Positions 53,300 through 62,123 of a stretch of 64,000 nucleotides of DNA are shown here, piece after piece. Where the stretch lies: the NCBI GenBank assembly GCA_016700115.1, contig CP064999.1:3782001-3846000 (forward strand), read 5' to 3'. Made by a program: the position numbers and the translations under genes. The notes under the pieces are model-generated. The model saw only the letters and a program-made list of their open reading frames with translations. It was not told where the DNA came from and ran no database searches. Source of the DNA: Sphingobacteriales bacterium. Lineage in GTDB: Bacteria > Bacteroidota > Bacteroidia > Chitinophagales > UBA2359. Each line of letters opens with the position of its first letter. The first letter of the stretch is position 1.

Positions 53300-53545
53300 A
53301 GCATACATGACGATGGATGGCAACGCGTAAAGTTACACACTGTCATCTATTGAAATGTACCACTTCCCGTAAGCTGCTTTGTTGTCAACCATCACAACAT
53401 ACCGAAACAAGTAAAACCATATCGCTATCATACACGCTGATGTATGACAACAAGTAAGACTACTTATTAGCTGTCATTGTGATGTACGACAACATGTAAC
53501 GTGATTTGTTCCTAAACATCGTCATACATGACAGTATGTAATAAA
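53300..53545. repeat. Degenerate 42-bp-period tandem array, noncoding
   Basis: Six diverged units can be aligned on a GTAA that recurs at 53327, 53369, 53411, 53454, 53496 and 53538, that is with spacings 42, 42, 43, 42, 42. The best conserved part is GATGTAyGACAACAnGTAA, preceded by CAT/GTCAT-like bases. No ORF of use covers it. It sits in the 840-base gap between the 319-aa protein gene and the terminator of the HYR gene. A short GCAGGTA tandem (53569-53584) follows. Confidence 0.75.
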
Positions 53546-53818
53546 AAGGAAGGTTTGTTGTTAAAAGAGCAGGTAGCAGGTAGCTTAATTTGTACCTGAA
53601 GCGGAAAAGAATGGATAAACCGGTTATTGGAGTCCTATAAGGTTTTGAAAATCTTTTAGATCTGTAAGAACAAAAATCAGGGTCATCTGCGGTAAACCAA
53701 ATAGCAAAAGAAAAATCATCATAGTTCATGAAGGTAAACCGGACATGAAAAGAATAAACCTCAGCGTTTCACCAAAAACAACAAATGCCGATACTTGCAT
53801 CTCTCCGTTACATAAAAA

Positions 53819-53847
53819 TCCCCCGCCTACACGAGTTAAGCGGGGGA
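53819..53847 (-). terminator. Rho-independent terminator of the HYR-repeat gene
   Basis: TCCCCCGC (53819-53826) and GCGGGGGA (53840-53847) form an 8-bp GC-rich stem. On the minus strand it is followed by a T-rich run. It is 30 bases past the HYR gene stop at 53877. Confidence 0.85.
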
Positions 53848-53876
53848 AGGTTAACTTTGATATATTACTAAATCAA

Positions 53877-56800
53877 TCAATTTCCGTGAATAAGCAGCGC
53901 GCGCCGATGTATGGCAATGCCGTCTTTGTTGACTAACCGGCAGATATACAAGCCACTTGGCAGGTCTTTAGTGTCGTAATTAGCGGTATATTGCTCACCT
54001 TCAGCAACAGAACCTTCAAACAGAGTGGAAACTTCTTTGCCCAAAAGGTCATATACGGTTAGTTTTAACACATCATCCTGCGGCCAACTGAACGAGGCAT
54101 TCAGGTTGCCGGCAAACGGATTAGGGGCAATTTGCAACAGGTTTTCGTTGAACTCGACCTTTCCCCGTCCCCTTGCTTTTTTCGGAACCCAGAACCAACC
54201 GATGGTATATTCGGGCGGAACACTGCAATCTGTTACGGTAACGATATACCATCCGGCAGCGAGGCTACTGATGCTGCCCATCGTGGCTGCCGGTGCGCCT
54301 GTCCAGGTAGAGGGGCCTGCCCATTGATATTGATAATCACCGCCCGGACATGTAATTCCTCCGGCAACCGTAAGGACGATGGACCCGTTGCCTGTTCCAA
54401 AGTCAGAGGTAATCACACTGTTGACAATATTTAGCACGCCATCCGGGTCAGTACCTGTCGGGCTGTTGCTGAATACTAAGGTGCTGACCCCGCAACCATT
54501 GGAATCAGAGATGGTTACACTCCATGCCGCATAGTCTGCATAGATGATTTGTATCGTGCCCGGTGTCGGGATAGACCACAACACATAACCCGAAATATTC
54601 CACTCATAGTTGTAAGGAGATTGACCGCCGGTAAAGGTGATGATATTCACATTGTAAAATGCAGGAATCACCCCACCTTCTCCTTCTGTGATGTTTTCGT
54701 TGATTCCGGTTAAAACAGGCACCACCGGTGGTTCGGTGATGGTAACCGAACTCACACAAACACATCCGTTCAGGTCTGTTACAGTAACCGAATAGGTGCC
54801 TGGTGCTAACTCCGTCAATCCCGAAACATTGCCATAAGGCCCGCCGGGGCCACTCCAGCTATAAGAATAAGGCGGCACACCTCCTGTTTGAGTAACATTG
54901 ACCGTACCGTCGTTGGCACCATTGCAGGTAATATTGGTACCGGTCGCATTGCAGTTCAGCGGAGTTGGCTGGGTTAATACAAAACTCCTCACAGTGCTGC
55001 AACCACTGCTGTCGCCGATGGTTACGGTATAAAAACCGGACGATAACCCGCTGAGGGAATTTGTACCGGATGTTCCGTTGCTCCATTGATAAGTATATGG
55101 CGGAAGCCCGTTGCTCGGCGTTACGGTAATGCTGCCGTTGTTTCCACCATTACAACTGATATTAAACCCGTTGTAGTTGGAAACCGATTGAGCAACGCTT
55201 AACAGAGAAACCGTGATGACAAATGAACAGGTACTGCTGTTTCCGACATTATCGGTTGCGGTATAGGTAACTGTGGTATTGCCCAACGGGAACTGGCTTC
55301 CTGAAGTATGAGAACCAATTACGGTTACTTGCCCGCAATTGTCGGTGGCTGTGGGAGGTGTCCAGCTTGCGATATTGTTACAACTGACAATATTCGAAGG
55401 GCAGGGTGTTAAAACAGGTGCTTGCCCGTCGTTGATGGTAACGGTGAACGAGCAGCTTGCCGTATTTCCGGAAATATCTTCCACCGTATAGACCACAGTG
55501 GTTATACCCTCGAATGCGCTTCCCGGATTGAAGGTTGAATCTAACGATTCAATGCCGCAATTGTCATTTGTAACAGGATCGCTCCACGAAACATCGGCTT
55601 CGCAGGTTCCATTTTCAGCCGGTGCAATAATATTAGCGGGACAGGTAATGGTCGGGTTGGTCGTATCAATTTTATTGACTAAAAACGAACAAGTCGAGGT
55701 ATTTCCGTTCCCATCATTTGCGGTCATTGTAACGGTGCTTACCCCTACCCCCGTAATGGTTGTGCCGGCAGGTGGAGACTGGGTCGTGGTTGGAGAGCTG
55801 CAGTTGTCAGTGGCAGTTGCTGTATATGTGGACAGCGTAGCAGAACAACTGGATCCAAGCGTTACAGTCTGTGTGGCAGGACAGATGATGGAAGGTGCAA
55901 TCGGGTCAGTCCTTGTAACGCCAAAAGAGCAGGAGGCTGTGTTGCCGTTTCCGTCGTTGGCAGTCAATACTACGGTCGAAGTTCCCACTCCTGATACCGA
56001 AGTGCCGGAGGCTGGAGATTGAGAAACTGTAACGCTGCTACAGTTGTCGGAGGTCGCAGCGGCACTGTAAGTGCCGAGTGTTCCCATGCAGGAAGCGTTC
56101 AGGTTAATGGTTTGAGTACCCGGACACGTAATTCCGGGAGGAGTGTTATCTAAGCGGGTAACCGCAAAAGAACAACTATTGGAATTGCCATTCCCGTCTC
56201 CGACTGTCAGCACGACAGTTGTGCTGCCCAATCCCGTAACGGTGGTGCCGGCAGCAGGAGATTGAGTAACAGTCGGGGTACCGCAGTTGTCTGCAACTGA
56301 GGTAGCCGAATAAGTCCCCAATATGCCCTGACACGAAGCGTTCAGGAAAATAGTTTGTGTAGATGGGCAGGAAATTGTCGGGGATGTGGTGTCAATTTTA
56401 TTGACGTTAAAACTACAGGTTCCCGTATTGCCCGAAACATCTGTTGCGGTGAGCATGACGGTGGCTGTACCTGTGCCGGTTAATACACTCGAAGCGGCAG
56501 GTGACTGCGATATGGTCGGCGGCGTACAGTTGTCGGAAGATGCGGCAGCACTATATAAAGGTAAAACAACTGAACAGGCGGATCCTAAAGTCAGGGTTTG
56601 AGTTGCAGGGCAGCTTACAGTTGGCGGGTTAACATCTAATCTGTTGATGGCAAACGAGCAGGAAGCCGTGTTGCCATTGCCATCGTTGGCAGTCAGCGTA
56701 ACGGTAGTAGTTCCGATGCCCGAAACGGTAGTGCCTGAAACAGGCAGTTGTGTTACGGTGGGCGTGGTGCAATTGTCGGCTACGCTTGCGGGGCTGTAGC

Positions 56801-59800
56801 CTGCCAGGGTGCCGTTGCAAGAAGCATTAAGCAGGATGTTCTGAGAGGAGGGGCAGGTAATAGTCGGTGGAGTGGCATCCGCACGATTGACGGTAAATGA
56901 ACAGGAAGTGGAGTTGCCGTTTCCGTCTGTTACGGTCAGCGAAACTGTAGAAGTACCAGCACCCGATAGTACAGTGCCTGCCGCAGGTATCTGAGATACT
57001 GCCGGTGTGCCGCAGTTATCAGCCATGGCAGCCGGGTTATATGCGGGCAAGGGCACACTACACCCGCCAACCAACGAGAGGAATTGCGGTGCCGGGCAAC
57101 TGATAGTTGGCGATGCGTTGTCTATTTTATTGATGGAAAACGAACAGGTTGCAGTAGAACCGGCATTGTCGTTTGCCGTGAGCGTAACTGTGGTTGAACC
57201 AATTCCTGATATGATTGTGCCTGATACAGGTGATTGAGTAACACTGGGTGTGTTACAGTTATCAGCAACAGAAGTCGGGGAATATCCGGGTAATACCACC
57301 GAACAAGTCGTTCCTAAAATCAGCGTTTGGGTGGATGGGCAGGTAATGGTCGGCGGCACATTATCAGTGCGGTTCACTGTAAAAGAACAGGAAGAGGTAT
57401 TGTTTTTAATGTCGCTTGCCGTTAAGACCACAGTCGTTGTACCTGCTCCGGTAAGTACCGTATTCCCTGCGGGAACTTGGGTAAAAGTTGGAACATAACA
57501 ATTGTCCGTATTACTTACCGGATTATAAAAAGGCAACATAGCCGAACAACCGGACCCTAACGCTAAGGTTTGGTTAGCCGGACATACAATTACCGGAGGG
57601 GTAACATCATCTACAAACACGGTGAAATTGCAGATTGCCGTGTTAAACCCATCATTTGCCGACAAGGTTATTGAGTTGATTTCAGCCGTTAGTAATGTTC
57701 CTGCAGCAGGAGACTGCCCCTGAGTAGTTGCAGAACAATTGTCAGAAACGGAAGCGAGGCTATAAGCCGGCAATGCAACTGAACAAGACGGGCCAAAAGT
57801 AAGGAACTGATTTTGCGGACAGGTAATAATCGGAGATTGGTTGTCTATACGACTCAGGGTCAAAGTACAGGTTGCCGTATTGTTGCTCGCATCAGACGCT
57901 GTTAGCGTAACGGTAATATCGCCCGATCCGGTAGTAGTGGATGCTGCCAAAGGCGATTGTTGGAAAGTAACGGCAGAGCAGTTATCAGCCATTGCAACCG
58001 GTGTAAATGCCGGGATGATCGCCGAACAGGCTGCATCCAATACAACACTGCCATTTCCTGGACATGTTACAGTGGGCGGGGTAATATCTACCTTGTTCAA
58101 ATCAAAACTACAGGTTGCAGTATTGCTGCTTGCATCAGTAGCAGTGAGTGTGATGGTTACTGATCCCGTTCCGGAAACTGTTGATGAAAATGGAGGAGAT
58201 TGGCTGACAGTTGGAACGCCGCAATTATCACTCAAAGTAGCAGGTGAATACGTAGGTAATGTCGCCGAACAAGTTTCATTTAAAACAATCGTTTGAGTAC
58301 TTGGGCAGGTGATAACAGGGGCTGTATCATCTACTCTTTGCAAAAGAAAGGAACAAGTCGCAGTATTTGACCCTGCATCGGTAATGGTTAATTGAACGGT
58401 TGTATTTCCTACGCCGGTCAAAGTAGTACCTGCCAAAGGAGTTTGGGTAACCACAGTCTGATTGCAATTGTCCGAAAAACTGTCCGGAGAAAAGGTAGGT
58501 ACGGTAATCATACAGGAGCTGTTGACAAAAAGGGTTACAGGTCCTGTAGGACAAGTGATGGTCGGTGGGGTAATATCTATGCGGTTCACTTCAAAGTTGC
58601 AGGTAGCTGTATTCCCACTCCCGTCAGTTGCTATTAAAGTTACTACCGTAGTTCCATGTCCGTTAAAAACCGTGCCGGTTGTTGGTGATTGAGTTACGTT
58701 TACAGTAATACAATCATCGGCAGCCGTAGCACTTCCCGTATAATTGCTCAGTGTAATTGAACAAGTCGGGCCTAAATTAATATCGTCATCATCAGGACAG
58801 GTAATGGTGGGCGGCTCAGTATCATCAGCATCAACTACAATAGAGGCCGATGCAGTACAACCTGTCGTATAAGTTACGGTTACCACATAAGTTCCGGTAG
58901 CAGAGGCAGTGATACTTTGAGTAGTGGCATTTCCGCCGGCCGCATTCCATAAATAAGACGCAAAACCGCTATTAGTATTTAACAGCACACTGCCTCCGGG
59001 GCAAAACGAGGTTGGCCCTCCCGGCGTAATGGTGGGCAAAGTAATAGCCGGGATAACAACACTATAGGTATAATTGCCACCGGAGTTATTATTGATACTT
59101 AAAGTATTCATATCATGGGCCACTTGTCCATGTGTGGAAACTTGGGTATTAATACTTGCCATCGAATTGTTAGACGAATATGCATAAAGAGTAACCGTAG
59201 TACCAAATGACATTGCCGGAATATTGGCTACGCCGCTGATGCCGGTAAAAGAAACCGGTACAATTGTAGAAGTCAGGAAACCATCAGTAGAATAACGTAC
59301 AAATACATTCTCTCCGCTCGAAAGCGATGCAGAAATGGTTACATAAACCTGAACAATTTGATTTGCTGCTGCCGCACCGGTACAAACACTTACTGTGTTG
59401 ATGGTTTTTGGATTATAGGTAGTTTCCAAAACACTCATATAGCAGTTTAAAGGGGCTACTCTTTCCTGAATGTTAAAGGTGTAATACCTCCCCGAAGTAA
59501 CCGGTGATAGATTGATGGCAGAACCGCCGTTACTGCTGTTATACAAAGCAGAACCTGTACCGCTAACCGGTGCAATCGTAGTATTAAATGAAATCGCAGA
59601 TGTTCCGGCAGCATAAGCACGCCATACATCGCCCGGATAACCGCAGTTTAGAGGAAACTCATAATTCGCGCTGCTTGAATTTTGGGTTGCCTGAATCCTT
59701 AACTGCCTGAATGCACCTAAATCATTCAGGGAAGCACAGGTAAATGGGGCTCCGTTGACATTATTGGTGCCTAATGCTCCAGGCTGGGCAATCAGATTTT

Positions 59801-59864
59801 GGCAAACATTCATACCAACAATCAAAGCTACAAGCAACAAGCTTGATTTTGTAAAGTTGTTCAT
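53877..59864 (-). CDS. Giant HYR-repeat surface protein with SprB repeats and T9SS sorting domain
   Basis: A 1995-aa precursor. A signal peptide (1-26) is followed by an N-terminal beta domain of about 320 residues. Fifteen HYR-type Ig-like domains follow, each about 80 residues. The pattern is PPTITCPSTQTLxLG...C...LPxYSPxSVADNC...VTQSP...GTTTVTLTANDGNGNTATCSF. They span roughly 55195-58830 in the DNA. Two or three SprB-type repeats follow (GGLPPYTYQWSNGTSGTNSLSGLSSGFYTVTI), and the chain ends in a T9SS type A sorting domain (IAPNPFAGNLNASF... LPSGLYICRLV). HYR domains are extracellular adhesion modules. The DNA period is about 243 bases and units are similar but not identical, so recombination could change copy number. 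The role is probably surface adhesion. Confidence 0.88.
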   Translation of the reverse strand: MNNFTKSSLLLVALIVGMNVCQNLIAQPGALGTNNVNGAPFTCASLNDLGAFRQLRIQATQNSSSANYEFPLNCGYPGDVWRAYAAGTSAISFNTTIAPVSGTGSALYNSSNGGSAINLSPVTSGRYYTFNIQERVAPLNCYMSVLETTYNPKTINTVSVCTGAAAANQIVQVYVTISASLSSGENVFVRYSTDGFLTSTIVPVSFTGISGVANIPAMSFGTTVTLYAYSSNNSMASINTQVSTHGQVAHDMNTLSINNNSGGNYTYSVVIPAITLPTITPGGPTSFCPGGSVLLNTNSGFASYLWNAAGGNATTQSITASATGTYVVTVTYTTGCTASASIVVDADDTEPPTITCPDDDDINLGPTCSITLSNYTGSATAADDCITVNVTQSPTTGTVFNGHGTTVVTLIATDGSGNTATCNFEVNRIDITPPTITCPTGPVTLFVNSSCMITVPTFSPDSFSDNCNQTVVTQTPLAGTTLTGVGNTTVQLTITDAGSNTATCSFLLQRVDDTAPVITCPSTQTIVLNETCSATLPTYSPATLSDNCGVPTVSQSPPFSSTVSGTGSVTITLTATDASSNTATCSFDLNKVDITPPTVTCPGNGSVVLDAACSAIIPAFTPVAMADNCSAVTFQQSPLAASTTTGSGDITVTLTASDASNNTATCTLTLSRIDNQSPIITCPQNQFLTFGPSCSVALPAYSLASVSDNCSATTQGQSPAAGTLLTAEINSITLSANDGFNTAICNFTVFVDDVTPPVIVCPANQTLALGSGCSAMLPFYNPVSNTDNCYVPTFTQVPAGNTVLTGAGTTTVVLTASDIKNNTSSCSFTVNRTDNVPPTITCPSTQTLILGTTCSVVLPGYSPTSVADNCNTPSVTQSPVSGTIISGIGSTTVTLTANDNAGSTATCSFSINKIDNASPTISCPAPQFLSLVGGCSVPLPAYNPAAMADNCGTPAVSQIPAAGTVLSGAGTSTVSLTVTDGNGNSTSCSFTVNRADATPPTITCPSSQNILLNASCNGTLAGYSPASVADNCTTPTVTQLPVSGTTVSGIGTTTVTLTANDGNGNTASCSFAINRLDVNPPTVSCPATQTLTLGSACSVVLPLYSAAASSDNCTPPTISQSPAASSVLTGTGTATVMLTATDVSGNTGTCSFNVNKIDTTSPTISCPSTQTIFLNASCQGILGTYSATSVADNCGTPTVTQSPAAGTTVTGLGSTTVVLTVGDGNGNSNSCSFAVTRLDNTPPGITCPGTQTINLNASCMGTLGTYSAAATSDNCSSVTVSQSPASGTSVSGVGTSTVVLTANDGNGNTASCSFGVTRTDPIAPSIICPATQTVTLGSSCSATLSTYTATATDNCSSPTTTQSPPAGTTITGVGVSTVTMTANDGNGNTSTCSFLVNKIDTTNPTITCPANIIAPAENGTCEADVSWSDPVTNDNCGIESLDSTFNPGSAFEGITTVVYTVEDISGNTASCSFTVTINDGQAPVLTPCPSNIVSCNNIASWTPPTATDNCGQVTVIGSHTSGSQFPLGNTTVTYTATDNVGNSSTCSFVITVSLLSVAQSVSNYNGFNISCNGGNNGSITVTPSNGLPPYTYQWSNGTSGTNSLSGLSSGFYTVTIGDSSGCSTVRSFVLTQPTPLNCNATGTNITCNGANDGTVNVTQTGGVPPYSYSWSGPGGPYGNVSGLTELAPGTYSVTVTDLNGCVCVSSVTITEPPVVPVLTGINENITEGEGGVIPAFYNVNIITFTGGQSPYNYEWNISGYVLWSIPTPGTIQIIYADYAAWSVTISDSNGCGVSTLVFSNSPTGTDPDGVLNIVNSVITSDFGTGNGSIVLTVAGGITCPGGDYQYQWAGPSTWTGAPAATMGSISSLAAGWYIVTVTDCSVPPEYTIGWFWVPKKARGRGKVEFNENLLQIAPNPFAGNLNASFSWPQDDVLKLTVYDLLGKEVSTLFEGSVAEGEQYTANYDTKDLPSGLYICRLVNKDGIAIHRRALLIHGN

Positions 59865-60206
59865 AAAGTATTACATTTTGGATTGAGTAAAAATAGGGTA
59901 GCTAATGGCGTTTGCCAAAAACTTGAGCTGATTATTTTTGAATTTGTTCATTACAAGAACTCTTTAAACTTATTGGGTAAGAAAAACCGCTGAAATTGAA
60001 TGGAAGTCAGGTTAAGTTACAACCAATGTTAAAGAGTCCGAGCAAAAATAACTATTATCCTTGGAATGTCTTTCCCTTTTGTCATCTTTTAGTTAAAAGC
60101 TTTTAACATTTTAGAACATCATCTATAAGTAAATTTATAGTTGTCTTAATCTAATGCTTTAACCCTTTTACAACAAAGACTTTTTATTTACAAAGATTAC
60201 AAAATC
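59865..60206. other. Gene-free intergenic stretch, 342 bases
   Basis: AT-rich, between two minus-strand genes. A minus-strand TATTTTTG -7-like box lies at 60050-60043, about 170 bases before the HYR gene start. No repeat, tRNA or clear terminator was seen. Confidence 0.5.
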
Positions 60207-61955
60207 CTAATCTTCCACATCACAAAATTCCAGTAAATCGGAAATAGGTTTGCCTGTACAGGAATTGGGGAAGGCGGTTTTTAAAAGTATCGCTAAGGTA
60301 GGCGCAATATCGGTAATATAGACTAAGGAAGAAGAGGATTTGCCTTTGGGGATTTTCCATCCGAACCAATATAATGGAACATGGGCATCATATGTATAGC
60401 TGCTGCCATGCGTCGTGCCGGCATAATCTCCTTCCATCCAGCCGGGTTGCAGGGCAAATGCAACATCCCCGCTTCTTTTTGGATAAAATCCGTTTTGAAT
60501 ACAAAAACGGGGCCAATCCGTATAGCTATGATAGCTCAGCATATAAGCAGGTAATGCAAACGCAACCCCCTCGAATTGAAGCATAAATCGTGCAGTCTCT
60601 TCCTGTATCTGATGCAGCGGTAATTTTTTCTGCGCAATAATCCGGTGGTTAAAATATATTTGCTCGTTTATGACACTAACCACCAATGAATCGGAATACT
60701 TTTCAGATAGATAGGATTTTAATAAACGAACCGGTTCAGTCTTGTTAAAGTTACCGGCCGGTATACTGACAGATTTGGCAAACTCTGCCACATCAGCAAC
60801 CGCGTGATCAGCGGTCATAAATATCAGGGTATTGTCCAAACCTAAATAATTGTCCAAAAATTGAAGCAAGTCTTCGATATCCTTGTCAAAACGAAGGTAC
60901 GTATCTTCAATCTCAATGGAACGGGGCCCGTAGATATGCCCGATAACATCGGTTGAGGAAAAACTGATGGCGATAAAATCGGTAATCCCAATTGTTTTAC
61001 CAAGTTGCTCCTTTTCAATTGCGGCAATAGCAAAGTCTTTCAGCAATGTATTGCCGTAAGGTGTACATTTTACCACTTCAAACCCGCCTCGCCTTGCATT
61101 GACAATATCAGGGGTTTTATGAGGAAAAACAGGAGCAGTTTCTCCCCACAAAGTCTCCTCGTATGGCTGATTATCAGGACGGCTTTGTGTATATGTATGG
61201 ATCGGGAACAGCGTTTCCCAGTTTTGTTGCTGATACTTTTCAGGATATTTAAGGTTGTTAAATGCGGTAACCCATTCGGGAAGGACATCAAAATAAAAGT
61301 CCGATGACATGAAGTTTCCGGTTACGCCATCATACCAGTATGCTGCATCGGCAGTATGCCCGGCAGGTAGTATTGCCCCCCTGTCTTTCAAAGATATTCC
61401 GATGACCTTGCTTTTGAAATTAGTTAACAACTTCAATTCATCGGTAATAGTAGTTGATAAAAGATTTCGGGGCGACATTTTACCTGCTTCCAGATTGCCG
61501 CCAAGTGCTTTGGCTAAAGTATCGCCCGTACAATAGACAACCTTACCCAACCCTGTATGATACCATTGATTGCCAATCACCCCATGAACGGAAGGAGTTG
61601 TTCCGGTATATATTGAGGCATGACCGGGAGCAGTATAGGTCGGAACATAGTTGAACTGTGTATTTTTACAGTTATACCCTTCGGAGATTAGTCTTTTTAA
61701 CCCCTTGTTGCCAAGCCTTTCCCAAAATCGTTCCACATAATCAGGGCGCATTTGATCAACGACAATCCCAACAACCAGTTTTGGCTTAGTATCAAAGTGT
61801 TTTTTAGGCTCCTTGTTGTTTGGTTGTGCAACTAAAACAGGTTGATGAATGAATAGAAAAACACAAAATAACAAACAGGAATAAATGAAAGAAAAGAATT
61901 TTGACAGGGAAAGAAATACAGGATTTTTGGCAGCAATTCGCGCAATGAATTTCAT
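60207..61955 (-). CDS. pafA: PafA-type alkaline phosphatase
   Basis: A 582-aa precursor of the alkaline phosphatase superfamily. A signal-like N-terminus (to about residue 44, ending LVAQ) is followed by Asp67 in VVGIVVDQMRPDYVERFW, the catalytic Thr108 in YVPTYTAPGHASIYTG, Asn129 in IGNQW and Lys190/Arg192 in SLKDRGAILPAGHTADAAYWY. The Thr nucleophile with Asn and Lys/Arg is the PafA active-site set, known from Elizabethkingia and Flavobacterium. Later metal ligands are in SSTDVIGHIYGPRS and MTADHAVADVAEF. It hydrolyses phosphate monoesters in the periplasm or outside. There is no T9SS sorting domain. It is separated from the reductase gene by a strong hairpin. Confidence 0.93.
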   Translation of the reverse strand: MKFIARIAAKNPVFLSLSKFFSFIYSCLLFCVFLFIHQPVLVAQPNNKEPKKHFDTKPKLVVGIVVDQMRPDYVERFWERLGNKGLKRLISEGYNCKNTQFNYVPTYTAPGHASIYTGTTPSVHGVIGNQWYHTGLGKVVYCTGDTLAKALGGNLEAGKMSPRNLLSTTITDELKLLTNFKSKVIGISLKDRGAILPAGHTADAAYWYDGVTGNFMSSDFYFDVLPEWVTAFNNLKYPEKYQQQNWETLFPIHTYTQSRPDNQPYEETLWGETAPVFPHKTPDIVNARRGGFEVVKCTPYGNTLLKDFAIAAIEKEQLGKTIGITDFIAISFSSTDVIGHIYGPRSIEIEDTYLRFDKDIEDLLQFLDNYLGLDNTLIFMTADHAVADVAEFAKSVSIPAGNFNKTEPVRLLKSYLSEKYSDSLVVSVINEQIYFNHRIIAQKKLPLHQIQEETARFMLQFEGVAFALPAYMLSYHSYTDWPRFCIQNGFYPKRSGDVAFALQPGWMEGDYAGTTHGSSYTYDAHVPLYWFGWKIPKGKSSSSLVYITDIAPTLAILLKTAFPNSCTGKPISDLLEFCDVED

Positions 61956-61981
61956 ATTTCAGGATTGATTGGTTGTAAAAC

Positions 61982-62015
61982 AAATTCCCCAACCGGCAAC
62001 CGGATTGGGGAATTT
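61982..62015 (-). terminator. Terminator between the ribonucleotide reductase and pafA genes
   Basis: AAATTCCCCAA (61982-61992) pairs with TTGGGGAATTT (62005-62015), 11 bp, with CCGG repeats in the loop. It is about 109 bases past the reductase stop on the minus strand. Confidence 0.75.
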
Positions 62016-62123
62016 ATATTGATTTTCATAGGATACTGGTCATAGGGAATTTGTACAGACAAGATAAAGGATTGATTTTAGAAAATCAAAACAACTTTCA
62101 ATCCCAAATAATAATCTACCGGA

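Noticed and set aside
53569..53584. GCAGGTA direct repeat as an attachment site
   Set aside because: It is a two-copy seven-base tandem with no integrase gene or matching copy nearby.
55498..58692. Many long plus-strand frames across the HYR gene
   Set aside because: They are antisense shadows of the HYR repeats (the same Val/Thr-rich pattern returns at every unit), and the minus-strand frame has full domain logic from signal peptide to sorting domain.
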